Positions 10,413 through 19,074 of a stretch of 64,000 nt of DNA are shown piece by piece (positions within the stretch are counted from its first letter, which is position 1; each line of letters begins with the position of its first letter). The stretch spans positions 99,761 through 163,760 of the forward strand of contig CAWCRN010000015.1 of the NCBI GenBank assembly GCA_963797835.1, given 5' to 3'. The notes beneath the pieces are model-generated. The model saw nothing but the letters and a program-made list of their open reading frames with translations, was not told the origin of the DNA and made no database searches. Position numbers and translations under genes: made by a program. The DNA comes from JBDTSW01 sp963797835. GTDB lineage: Bacteria > Actinomycetota > Thermoleophilia > Solirubrobacterales > 70-9.

Positions 10413-10951
10413 GCCGCAGGCGGCGGTGGCGGTGGGTGCCCCGGGGTGGCCCTGTCGCGGCTGAGGCCGGGCGTGCGTACGAGCCTGATCGGGGTGAAGG
10501 CCGACGACGGCTCGACGTAGAAGCGGACCCCGTCGCGCTCCTCGATCGCGGTGACGGCCTCCTCGCGGCGGCGCCAGGCGAGCGCGACGAGGATCGCGTA
10601 GCCGGCGCCGACCGCGGCCACCTGCGGCCAGATCCACGCGAGCCCGGCGGTGATGAGCGCTACCGCCCCGATCGGCCAAAGCCGCTGGAACGCGATCCGG
10701 CCCGGGCTCTCAACCGGCAGGCTCGTCGCCGTCCGCGCCGAGGCGAGCGCCTGGGCCATCGCCTCACCGGCGCGCGAGGAGCGGCCGAAGGCGGCGCCGA
10801 GGATCCCGGCGATCACCCACCACGCCCCCGCGACGATGAGGGTCGTGTAGTCGTTGTCCTGGTTGGCGACGACGACGGTCACCGTTCCCAGCGCCGTGGC
10901 CACGCCGGCCACGAGCAGGACGGTCGATCGCAGCAGGTCGCAGAACAGCAC
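10409..10951 (-). CDS. Four-helix membrane protein, unknown function
   Basis: The 180-residue product starts at GTG 10951, directly after the otsB stop. It has two N-terminal hydrophobic segments (about residues 8-25 and 35-55), a loop, two more (about 88-125), then a soluble tail with FYVEPSSAFTPIRLVRTPGLS and a proline run. I recognise no family. Tight coupling to otsB suggests joint expression, but nothing in the sequence links it to trehalose. It overlaps the end of the convergent MFS gene by 4 bp. Confidence 0.7.
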   Translation of the reverse strand: MLFCDLLRSTVLLVAGVATALGTVTVVVANQDNDYTTLIVAGAWWVIAGILGAAFGRSSRAGEAMAQALASARTATSLPVESPGRIAFQRLWPIGAVALITAGLAWIWPQVAAVGAGYAILVALAWRRREEAVTAIEERDGVRFYVEPSSAFTPIRLVRTPGLSRDRATPGHPPPPPPAA

Positions 10952-10953
10952 GA

Positions 10954-11739
10954 CTAGAGCAGGCCCTCGAGCACTTCGCGGAAGCTCTCGGGGCCGTCGA
11001 CGATGAGATCGGTGCGCTCCGCCAGGCCGTCGGGCTGCTCGTCGGAGGCGATGCCAACGCAGACGGCGCTGCGCAGGCGATCCGAGCCGGCCATCCAGCG
11101 CAGCGCCTGGAAGGCGTCGAGGTCGGTCGCGTCGTCGCCGCCGAACAGCGCGGCGCTCTGCCCGCCGTCGCGCAGCATCCGCATCGCCGCCGAGCCCTTG
11201 TCGATCCCCGCCACCGGCCGGATCTCGAGCACCTTCCGCCCCCAGCGGGGCACCAGGCCCGCCGCCTGCGCCAGCGCCGCGACCTCCTTGGCCCGCATCA
11301 CGGCCGGCGCCTCTTCCGGGGCACCGCGCCAATGGAGCGCCTGGATCGCGCCCTTGTCCTCGACCCGGATCCCGACCGTTCGGAGCCGCTCCTCGTCGAG
11401 CGAGGAGACGAACGCCCTCGGGCGCCCGGCGCGGCCGCCCAGCGCGGGATCGGGCGTGGGCTCGTCCTCGCGCGGGGCGAGCGTCTCGAAGCCGTGGTTG
11501 CCCGCGTACGCGATCTCCTCGACCCCAACGATCCGCCGCGCGTCCAGAGCCCTCCGGCCCGTGAGGCATCCGACCAGCCCGTATCGCTCGGCCAGCGCGC
11601 GCAGGACCTCGCGCGTGGCCTCGGGGACGGCTGACGCCGATGGGTCGTCGACGATCGGGGCGAGGGTCCCGTCGACGTCGCAGAGGACGGCGGCCGCCGG
11701 CGGATCGGCCCGCAGCGGCTCGAGGAGCTTCTCGATCAC
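10954..11739 (-). CDS. otsB: Trehalose-6-phosphate phosphatase
   Basis: This 261-residue HAD-superfamily phosphatase converts trehalose 6-phosphate to trehalose, a compatible solute and stress protectant. Seen motifs are CDVDGTLAPI (nucleophile Asp21), LTGRR, the cap segment GNHGFE and the C-terminal GGDDATDLDAF metal site. The start is GTG 11739; an ATG three bases upstream is in another frame. No otsA lies in the window. Its start codon is 18 bp from that of the divergent TauE gene, so the promoters must overlap. Confidence 0.92.
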   Translation of the reverse strand: MIEKLLEPLRADPPAAAVLCDVDGTLAPIVDDPSASAVPEATREVLRALAERYGLVGCLTGRRALDARRIVGVEEIAYAGNHGFETLAPREDEPTPDPALGGRAGRPRAFVSSLDEERLRTVGIRVEDKGAIQALHWRGAPEEAPAVMRAKEVAALAQAAGLVPRWGRKVLEIRPVAGIDKGSAAMRMLRDGGQSAALFGGDDATDLDAFQALRWMAGSDRLRSAVCVGIASDEQPDGLAERTDLIVDGPESFREVLEGLL

Positions 11740-11744
11740 CCATC

Positions 11745-11750
11745 TAGTAT
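11745..11750 (+). promoter_or_regulatory. Putative leaderless -10 (TAGTAT), shared with divergent otsB
   Basis: TAGTAT stands 7 nt before GTG 11758. The complementary strand of the same site reads GATACT, 6 nt before the otsB GTG at 11739. Two divergent messages thus appear to start from one overlapping -10 region, and both must have almost no 5' leader. Confidence 0.5.
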
Positions 11751-11757
11751 CGCGGCG

Positions 11758-12117
11758 GTGACGCGCGACCGGATCGTGAAGCTGGCCGTGATCGCCACCG
11801 CGGCCGGGGCCTTCAGCGGCCTCTTCGGCGTCGGCGGGGGGACCGTCATCGTCCCGCTCCTGATCGTTTGGCTGGGCTACGGCGAGCGCGAGGCCACCGG
11901 CACCAGCCTGGCGGCGATCGTGGTCATCGCCGCCCTGGCCGCCGGCGCCCAGGCCCTCTACGGCAACGTCGACCCCGCGAAGGCGGCGCTTGTCGGGGTG
12001 CCGGCCCTCGCCGGCGTCGTCGCCGGCACGGCCCTCCAGCAGCGCCTGGAGGAGCGCTGGATCTCCGGCCTCTTCGCGCTGCTGATGGTGGGGATCGCGG
12101 TGGAGCTGATCCTCTGA
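11758..12117 (+). CDS. Half-size TauE/SafE transporter, subunit 1
   Basis: The product has 119 residues, about half of a usual TauE/SafE permease (around 250 residues, eight helices). It carries the repeat signature GLFGVGGGTVIVPLL, then TGTSLAAIVVIA, and three to four hydrophobic segments. The family exports sulfite or sulfonates and other organic anions. The next gene encodes the second half-repeat and starts inside this stop codon (TGATG), so the two very likely form one heterodimeric transporter. Confidence 0.82.
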   Translation: MTRDRIVKLAVIATAAGAFSGLFGVGGGTVIVPLLIVWLGYGEREATGTSLAAIVVIAALAAGAQALYGNVDPAKAALVGVPALAGVVAGTALQQRLEERWISGLFALLMVGIAVELIL

Positions 12118-12500
12118 TGGAGCTGGCCGACGCCATCGCCGCCGCCGCGCTCGGCCTCGCGGGCGGGTTCGTCGGTGGGATCCTCGGAGTCGGCGGAGGG
12201 ATCCTCTTCGTGCCCGCCCTCGCGATATTCGCGGGGCAGACCCAGCTCGAGGCCGAGTCGACCTCGCTGCTCGCGATCGTCGCCGTAGCAGCACTCGGCG
12301 CCTGGCGCCAGCACGGCTACGGCAACGTGCGCGTGGCCGACGGGATCGCGATCGGCGTGCTCTCGCTTGCCGGGGTGGCGATCGGCGCCGTGGTCGCGAA
12401 CGCGGTCTCCCAGCGGGTGCTCGAGCTGTCCTTCGCCGCGCTCCTCCTTCTCGTCGCCCTCCAACTCGCCCGCCGGGCGCTGCGTCCCGCCGATGGATGA
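12117..12500 (+). CDS. Half-size TauE/SafE transporter, subunit 2
   Basis: This 127-residue protein begins with ATG overlapping the preceding TGA. It repeats the same architecture, with GGILGVGGGILFVPALAIF and STSLLAIVAVAALGAW. The frame is clean at the junction and each half has its own start and stop, so the split seems real rather than an error. Full-length relatives carry these two repeats fused. Confidence 0.82.
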   Translation: MELADAIAAAALGLAGGFVGGILGVGGGILFVPALAIFAGQTQLEAESTSLLAIVAVAALGAWRQHGYGNVRVADGIAIGVLSLAGVAIGAVVANAVSQRVLELSFAALLLLVALQLARRALRPADG

Positions 12501-12906
12501 CCCCATGCCGATCGCCCCGGGCGTCGCGATCCCGCTCGCCGAGATCGAGCTTCGGGCCAGCCGCTCCTCCGGCCCAGGGGGCCAGCACGCCAACGTGACC
12601 GCGTCGCGGATCGAGGCGTCGTTCGACGTCGAGGCCTCGGCGGCCCTCGACGAGGCCGCGCGCGAGCGGCTGCTACGGAAGCTCGGGCCCCGCGTCAGCG
12701 CCGTCGCCCAGGACGCCCGCGGCCAGGCGCGCAACCGCGAGCTCGCCCTTCAGCGGCTCCAGTCCAGGCTCCGGGAAGCCCTGCGCAGGCCCCGGCGGCG
12801 GCGGGCGACCAAGCCCAGCCGCTCAGCCCGCGAGCGCAGGCTCAAGGACAAGCGCCATCAGGCCCAGCGAAAGCACCACCGCCGCCCGCCCAGCGCGGAC
12901 GACTAG
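12493..12906 (+). CDS. arfB: Peptidyl-tRNA hydrolase ArfB (YaeJ-like)
   Basis: This 137-residue ribosome-rescue factor has the catalytic GGQ in SSGPGGQHANV at residues 29-31 and a strongly basic C-terminal tail (RRRRATKPSRSARERRLKDKRHQ pattern), which enters the empty mRNA channel of stalled ribosomes. It hydrolyses peptidyl-tRNA without needing a stop codon. The start is ATG 12493, or ATG 12505, which is also in frame. Either overlaps or abuts the end of the TauE pair, so it is probably expressed with them. Confidence 0.92.
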   Translation: MDDPMPIAPGVAIPLAEIELRASRSSGPGGQHANVTASRIEASFDVEASAALDEAARERLLRKLGPRVSAVAQDARGQARNRELALQRLQSRLREALRRPRRRRATKPSRSARERRLKDKRHQAQRKHHRRPPSADD

Positions 12907-12985
12907 GGCGCGGCGCGGTCGGACTCCGCGAGCCGCGTTGGGGCTGGTGAGGGGTGGCGTTGCCGCCAATCCGCGTCATTGGTCA

Positions 12986-13011
12986 CTCATGCCGGCTATA
13001 GGCGGCATGAG
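12986..13011. terminator. Hairpin in the convergent gap after arfB
   Basis: CTCATGCCG (12986-12994) and CGGCATGAG (13003-13011) form a perfect 9-bp stem with an 8-nt loop. It lies in the 200-bp gap between arfB and the convergent YhaM-like gene. No T-tract follows. I see nothing else in this gap. Confidence 0.45.
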
Positions 13012-13109
13012 CGCCCGATCGTTTGCGGGAACACCCCAGATCGCTCCCCTCAGTGCCCCCGACTACGGTCCCGCAGCGCCGCCCGGCCCGAGCTGAACGC
13101 CACCGACGC

Positions 13110-14033
13110 CTAGGAGAACCCCCGCTCCAGCGCGCCCTTGACCGACGCGTCGAGCGCGTTCAACCGGTAGAGGGCGAGCGCCTCCGGGGAGGCGAACCCG
13201 GCCGCCGACCCTCCGGAGCGCCCGCGCGAGGGGCCCGCGTCGGGCCCGTGGTGCGAGAGGACGCAGTTGAGCAGCGCCAGCCGGCGCTCGGAGTCGAGGC
13301 TCTGCCGCCGCAGCGCCGATGATCTGCGCGCCGATCACGAGGTGGCCGAGCAGCCTGCCCTCCTCGCTCGTGCCGAACTCGGCGCCATAGGTGAACTCGC
13401 GCGCCTTCCCGACGTCGTGGAGGATCGCCGCCGCCATCAGCAGGTCCGAGTCCAGCCGCGGGTGGAGCTGGCAGAGCTCGCCGACGAGCGTCGCGACCGA
13501 CACCGTGTGCTCCAGCAGGCCGCCGAGTAGGCGTGGTGGCCCGCGCGCGTGCACGGGGCGCGGCGGAAGTCCTCGGCGAGCGGGCCGGAGAAGATCACCC
13601 GCTCGACCACGGCCAGCAGCGGCGCGTCGGCGATCTCGCGCGCGAGGTGCTCGAGGAAGCCGTTCATGTCCTCGGCGGAGCGGTAGGCGACGGGCAGGAA
13701 CTCCTCCGGCGACCACTCCCCGGGCTCCAGCTTGCGCACCTCGTCGAGCTCGGCGGCGACCGCGCCCCGGTAACGCTCGAGGGTCCCGCGAACCGCCACC
13801 GCGTCGCCGCGCTCGAAGCGCAGTCCGATCCGGTCGGCCTCGCGGAAGACCCGCGCGGCGACGGTCCCGGAGCGGTCTCGCAGCTCGAGCGCCAGGTAGG
13901 CCGAGCCGTTCTTCGCCGTCAGCCTGTCCTTCCGCACGCAGGCGTAGCGCCCGGTGAAACGCTGCCCCGGGCGCAGGTCGGCGATCGCCGTCCCGGGGCC
14001 GGGGCGAAGCTCGGTGACCGTGGCCGCCTCCAT
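13110..14033 (-). CDS. YhaM-type OB-fold/HD 3'-5' exoribonuclease, frameshifted
   Basis: From ATG 14033 it shows an OB-fold segment (GQRFTGRYACVRKDRL, then RSGTVAARVFREADRI), then an HD domain with HTVSVATLVGELCQLHP, ILHDVGKARE and, in a third frame, LSHHG. It ends ALDASVKGALERGFS at a TAG (13110). This is the YhaM/CBF1 layout of about 308 residues; such enzymes trim RNA or single-stranded DNA from the 3' end using Mn2+. Two frame changes, near 13545 and 13325, cancel in length. A related gene lies at 55795-56818. Confidence 0.8.
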
Positions 14034-14100
14034 GCAGTCGATGATGAGCGCCACATCGGACGCACGCGGCGAACGTGCGCCCGGCATGGCGAGGCCGCGA

Positions 14101-14106
14101 TAGGCT
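14101..14106 (+). promoter_or_regulatory. Putative leaderless -10 (TAGGCT) for PAC2
   Basis: TAGGCT is 7 nt before GTG 14114, and no ribosome-binding sequence precedes the start. Confidence 0.45.
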
Positions 14107-14113
14107 CGCCCGC

Positions 14114-15004
14114 GTGGACGCGTTGATTTGGGAGGGCGAGCGACCGGCGCTGCGTGCGCCGATCCTCGTCGCCGCCTTCGCCGGGTGGAACGACGCCGCG
14201 AGCGCCGCGACCACGGCGCTCGAGACGGCGGCCGCCAACCTCGACTCGCAGGTGATCGCCCGCGTCGAGGCGGAGGAGTTCTTCGACTTCCAGGTGACCC
14301 GGCCAACGATCCGGCTCACGGAGGGCCAGGCCCGGCACGTCGACTGGCCCCAGAACACCCTCGTCGCGGTCCGGGCGCCCACGGCCGAGCGCGACCTGGT
14401 GCTGCTCAGCGGCACCGAGCCGAACCTGCGCTGGCGCACGTTCTCGAGCACCATCCTCGACGCCTGCCAGGAGCTCGGGGTGGAGATGATGGTGACGCTG
14501 GGGGCGCTGATCGCCGACGTCGCCCACAGCCGCCCCGTCCCGATCACCGGGCTCGCGTCGGACCCCGAGCTCGTCGAGCGGCTCGGCCTCAGCCGCTCCA
14601 ACTACGAGGGCCCGACGGGCATCATCGGCATCCTGCATGACCAGTGCCGCCAGCGGGAGATCTCCTCGGCGAGCCTCTGGGCCGCGGTGCCCCACTACGT
14701 CGCCGCCGTCCCCAACCCGAAGGCGGCACTCGCCCTGCTGCGCCGTCTGGAGGGCCTCACGGGCATCGCGGTCGAGGCCACCGAGCTGGAGGACGCAATG
14801 GACCGCTTCGACCGCCAGGTCGACCGCGCGGTCGAGTCGAACCCGGAGATCCGCGAGCTCGTGGATCGCCTCGAGGCCGAGCAGGAGGAGACGTTCGGCG
14901 CCGGCGAGGACGTGCCGTCGGGCGACTCGATCGCCCAGGAGTTCCAGCGCTTTCTGCGCCAGCGCGGCGACGAGCCGGGCAACCCGGGGGGTCAGACCCC
15001 CTAA
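14114..15004 (+). CDS. PAC2 family protein
   Basis: This intact 296-residue protein has PAC2 (PF09754) features: WEGERPALRAPILVAAFAGWNDA at the N-terminus, then YEGPTGIIGIL and a coiled acidic C-terminus (VDRLEAEQEETFG). In eukaryotes and archaea PAC2 proteins assist proteasome assembly; actinobacterial copies are widespread but their job is unproven. The last residues, GNPGGQTP, are encoded by a copy of the GGGGTCAGACCCC repeat, so the C-terminus was probably rewritten by that element. I chose GTG 14114 for its leaderless promoter geometry. Confidence 0.85.
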   Translation: MDALIWEGERPALRAPILVAAFAGWNDAASAATTALETAAANLDSQVIARVEAEEFFDFQVTRPTIRLTEGQARHVDWPQNTLVAVRAPTAERDLVLLSGTEPNLRWRTFSSTILDACQELGVEMMVTLGALIADVAHSRPVPITGLASDPELVERLGLSRSNYEGPTGIIGILHDQCRQREISSASLWAAVPHYVAAVPNPKAALALLRRLEGLTGIAVEATELEDAMDRFDRQVDRAVESNPEIRELVDRLEAEQEETFGAGEDVPSGDSIAQEFQRFLRQRGDEPGNPGGQTP

Positions 15005-15032
15005 GTCGACCCCACTCAAGGGGTCTGACCCC
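14987..15032. repeat. GGGGTC(A/T)GACCCC palindromic repeat, paired copy
   Basis: Copy one (14987-15001) is GGGGGTCAGACCCCC and forms the 3' end of the PAC2 gene. Copy two (15020-15032) is GGGGTCTGACCCC. Between them GACCCC (15008-15013) can also pair with GGGGTC (15020-15025). The site lies between PAC2 and the convergent helicase gene and may act as a bidirectional terminator. The same core recurs near 26816 and three times near 36890-36942. Confidence 0.75.
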
Positions 15033-15035
15033 GTC

Positions 15036-18000
15036 TCAGGCCTCGCTGGCCGGGCAGATCAGCCGGTAGTCGCACCACGAGCAGACCTGGTGCGACGGAC
15101 GGGGCTCGAAGTCCTGTTCCTCGATCCCGCCGGCGACCTCCAGCACCGTCCGCTCGACCCGCTCCGCGTCGTCCGGCTGGCTGGGCACCGTCACGCGCTC
15201 GTCCTCGAGCACATACCAGTAGCTGCCGGACTCGGCCTCGATCTCCCACGCCTCGCGGGCGCCCAGCCGGTAGAGCGCGATCTGGACGTCGCCGGAAGGG
15301 CGCCACGGAGGAACGCCGCTCGCCGGTCTTGTAGTCGATCAGCTCGTATCCGCCGTCGGCGCTGCGATCCACCCGATCGACCCTGCCACGTAACTGGTGC
15401 GGGCCGATCCGGAAATTGAAGCTCCGCTCGAGCCAGACCGGGCTCGACTCCGCCCGCACGTGACGCTCGTGGTAGCGGGTGAGCGCTGCGACGGCCCGGT
15501 CGCGGTACTGAAGCTCGTCGTCGGAGGCGCCGAACCCGCTGCGCCGCCAGCCCGCCTCGAACAGCGCCAGGAGCCGGTCGAGGCCTCCCGTGCGGACCTC
15601 GTCCCCGGCGAGCGCGGCGTCGCCTGCCAGCCCCGACTCGGCCGCCCGCATCTCCTCCGAGTGGAAGCGGTCGAGCACCTGATGGATCAGGATCCCGAAG
15701 CGCTGGTTGATGGTGGGCTCCTGCGGGATCGCGAAGACGCGCGCGAACTTGTAGCGCAGGGGGCAGATCCGGTACAGGTCGATGTCGGTGGCGGAGAGGG
15801 CGAGCCCGTCGTCCTTGCGGGGGATGAACTGGTCGAGCGAGGGCTCGCGGCGGCTCTTCGCCTTGGCGGTGCGGTCCTCGCGCGCGTGCTCCTCGCCGAG
15901 CACGTACTCGTCGAGCGCCGAGGACTCGAGCGCCGCCCGCTGCTCGGGCGTTGCGACCCGGGCCAGCAGCTCGTTCACGGCGGCCAGCGCCTCGGCCGCG
16001 GCCTCGGGGCCCGGGCGCTGCACGAGCGCCGCCAGCTTCACCAGCTCGAGGAACCGCGCCACGGCCCGGTTCACGTCCTCGGCCGTGTCGAGGCGCATCT
16101 CGGAGATCGCCGACCCGGCGCGCCACGATGCCTCCAGGACCTCGTCCCGCACCATCCGGTAGGTGGAGTGGAGACCCTCGGCGGGGCCGAACAGCTCCTC
16201 CGCGTGGACGACCTCCTCGCCACCGAGCGCGCTCCGCACCGCCTCGAGCAGCGGCGACGGGTGTGCCGGCTGATCGCCGATCGCCTCCGACCACGAGAGC
16301 ACCAGGCCCGAGCGGGCGCGGGTCATCGAGATGTAGGCCAGGCGCGAGCGGCGCAGGGCCACCAGACCCTCCCCCGCCTCCGGGAGCTCGTCGCCCACCA
16401 GCTCGGGCGGCACCCACTCGTCTTCCTGGGCGTGGCCCTCGATCGCGCCGCGGTGCAGCCCGATGACGTAGACGTGGTCGAACTCGAGGCCCTTGACCTG
16501 CTCGGGCTCGGCCACCAGCACCGACCCGGGCCCGGGCGGATCGGAGTCCTCGCCCCCCAGCTCGCCCGCGTCGGCCACCGCGGTCAGGTGCCGGATGAAG
16601 TCGCGGGTGGACGCCTGCGGCTGGCGACGCGACCAGGCCGCCGCCATGTCGGCGAGGCGCGAGAGGTTGACCAGGCGCTCCGCCGTCTCGGGGCTCGCCG
16701 CGAAGAGGCGGTGCTTGCGGAGCCCGATGCGCTCGATCAGGCGGCGCACGAAGACGTCGGCCCTGCGGTCCTCGAGGGCCCCGGCGGCCGCCTGGTAGAG
16801 CCGCAGGAAGGCGTGGATCCGATCGCGCGCCTCGGGCGGAAGCTGGGGGCTCTCGAGCGCTGCCTGGAGCGCCGAGATCATGTCGAGCTTGCGGCGCCGG
16901 GCGATGGTCGTCACCCGAGCCAGGTCGACCGAGCGCAGGTCGACCGGTGGCCGCGTGAGCGCCCTTACGACCGCGGCCGAGTCGTTCGGGTCGGCCAGCA
17001 TCCGCAGCCAGGCGAGGGCGTCGCGCACCTCGCGGCGCTGGAAGAAGGCCGCGTCACCCGCGTAGCGGAAGGGGACGTTTCGCTCCTCGAGGGCGGCGCC
17101 GACCAGCCGCCCCTCTCGCCAGCCCGCGGCGGCCACCACGCAGACGCGCTCGGGCGCGACGCCGGCGCTCAGGAGCTGCTCGATCTCCCTGCGCGGCCGC
17201 CTGCGCCTGCGCTCGCTCCGTGGCGCACCGCCAGAACCGCACGTCGCCGGTGCCGGCTGCGCCCTGGCGCGGCTCGGCTCCGCTCGCGATCGAGGCCGCG
17301 AGGGCGACGTCGGCGCTGAAGCGCGCCGGCTCCACCAGCTCGACCTCGGCCGCCTCTCCGAACCGCTCGACGAACCAGGCCACGTTCGCCTCGGCGGCGC
17401 AGCGAAAGCGGCGCACCCCCTGGCCGGGGTCGCAGGCGCAGACCGGGCCACCGGCGCCGCCGATGGCCGCCAGCAGCCCACGGTGGGCCACGCCGGCGTC
17501 CTCCAGCTCGTCGGCCATCACCCATTCGAAGCGCCTCGCGAGCGCCTCGCGGACGTCGGCGCGATCGCGAAGCAGCCTGGCCAGCTCGAGGACGAGGTCA
17601 CCCTCGTCGAGGCTTCCGGCGTCGCGCAGGATCCGGTCGTGGCGTGCGTAGAACTCGGCGAACTCGGCCTCGCGCCGCGCCCGCTCCCTCGGCCCTGGCC
17701 CGGTCGCCGACTCCAACTCGACCTCCGCCCACTCGCGGAGGCGCGAGGGCGTCACCCCCTCGGCCTTCAGCAGGTCGATCCTCCGCAGAAGCTGAGCCAG
17801 GAGGCCGGCCGGGTTGCCGCGGATCTCGTGCCGGCGCAGGGGCAGGTCGTCGAGGCGGTCGAGGAGGATGGCCAGGCGGTCCGCCAGCTCCACCGTGCCG
17901 AAGAAGGGGTCGAGCCCCGCCTCGGCCGAGTGCTCGCGCAGCACTCGCTCGGCGGTCGCCGCGTAGGTCGAGACCCAGAGCTCGGTGTACGGCCCCTCCA

Positions 18001-18214
18001 GCAGGTCCTCCGCCCGCGCCCGGATCCACGCGGCCGCCGCGCGCGAGCGGGTGAGGACGAGGACGCCGTCGGCGGGAGCGCCGTCTGCGACCAGGGAAGC
18101 GAGGCGCAGCGCCAGCGCCTCGCTGCGGCCGGTGCCTGCCGCGCCCAGGACCAGCATCGGGCCGGCGCGGTGGGCGGCGACCTGGAGCTGCTGCGGTGTG
18201 GGTCCTCCGTCGAT
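15036..18214 (-). CDS. UvrD-like helicase with Fe-S PD-(D/E)XK nuclease domain, frameshifted
   Basis: About 1,060 residues. The N-terminus has a TPQQLQVAAH Q-motif and the Walker A GAAGTGRSEA, in which Arg replaces the usual Lys. Later come EQVKGLEFDHVYVIGL (motif V) and RLAYISMTRAR (motif VI). The C-terminus has a RecB-type nuclease core (GRVDRVDR, then YELIDYKTGE) and four cysteines (RICPLRYK plus CSWCDYRLIC), as in the Fe-S nucleases AddB and AdnA/AdnB. It should process DNA double-strand ends. Frame changes lie near 17200 and 15300. The start is unresolved: no ATG/GTG/TTG is in frame upstream of 18157, but an ATC at 18214 sits 6 nt after TAGCTT. Confidence 0.85.
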
Positions 18215-18232
18215 GCGACAAAGCTAGCGGGC

Positions 18233-18238
18233 TAATCT
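18233..18238 (+). promoter_or_regulatory. Putative leaderless -10 (TAATCT) for the IMPase gene
   Basis: TAATCT stands 7 nt before ATG 18246 in the divergent gap facing the helicase gene. Confidence 0.5.
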
Positions 18239-18245
18239 CAGGGCC

Positions 18246-19074
18246 ATGTGGGACCAGTGGCTCGCCGCCTGCCGGCGCATGGTCGACGCCCAGCGCGAGC
18301 TGTTCGCGAACGAGCGAACGATCGCCGGCCGCACCGTCTACGACGGCCGCGGGGAGGGCGGAGACAACGCGCTCGTGATCGACCGCCTGGCCGAGGACAT
18401 CGTCTTCGCCGAGCTCGAGTCGCTGCATGAGTCGGGGCTCGAGTTCACGGCCATCTCCGAGGAGCGCGGCGAGGTCGTCTTCGGCGACGGCTCCGCCCCA
18501 CACCGCGTCGTGATCGACCCCATCGACGGCTCGCTCAACGCGCGGCGCACGATCCCCGCCCACTCGGTCTCGATCGCGGTCGCCGGCGGCAGCTCGATGG
18601 CCGACGTGGAGTTCGGCTACGTATACGACTTCGGCGCCGGCGAGGAGTTCACGGCCGTGCGCGGTTCCGGCGCGACGCTGAACGGCGAGCGGCTGGTCGC
18701 CGCGGGCCCGGGGTACGGGCTCGAGCTGGTGGGCATCGAGGGCGCGAAGCCCGAGCGAACGCTGCCGATGCTGACGGCAGCTGCAGGGCAAGGCGTACCG
18801 GATCCGGGCGGTCGGCTCGATCGCGATCACGCTCTGCTGGGTCGCGACCGGGCGCCTCGACGGGATGCTCACCGGCCGCGCCTGCCGCTCGGTCGACGCC
18901 GCCGGCGCGCAGATCGTCGCCCGCGAGGCGGGGGCTTTGGTCGAGTTCGGTGGGTTCGATCTCGCCGGCGCCCCGCTGGCGCTGGACGCCCGCTACCACC
19001 TGACCGCCGCGCTGGACGAGGAGATGCTCGCCACCCTTCGCGAGGTCCAGGCAGTCGCCGAGCCGGCCCCGTGA
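18246..19074 (+). CDS. Inositol monophosphatase family phosphatase, one frameshift
   Basis: About 275 residues. It shows the IMPase/FBPase metal-site motifs AISEERGEV and IDPIDGSLNARR, and after a frame change near 18780 the C-terminal block GSIAITLCWVATGRLDG with RSVDAAGAQIVAREAG. Members dephosphorylate inositol phosphates, fructose bisphosphate or related sugar phosphates; the exact substrate is not evident. The length is 3n+1, fitting one extra base. Its TGA overlaps the GTG of the DUF2342 gene (GTGA), so the two are translationally coupled. Confidence 0.82.

Noticed and set aside
10413..10957. Long C-terminal extension of the MFS exporter
   Set aside because: It would lie entirely over the convergent membrane-protein gene and lacks family similarity. 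A TAG at 10410 in a neighbouring frame is a better end.
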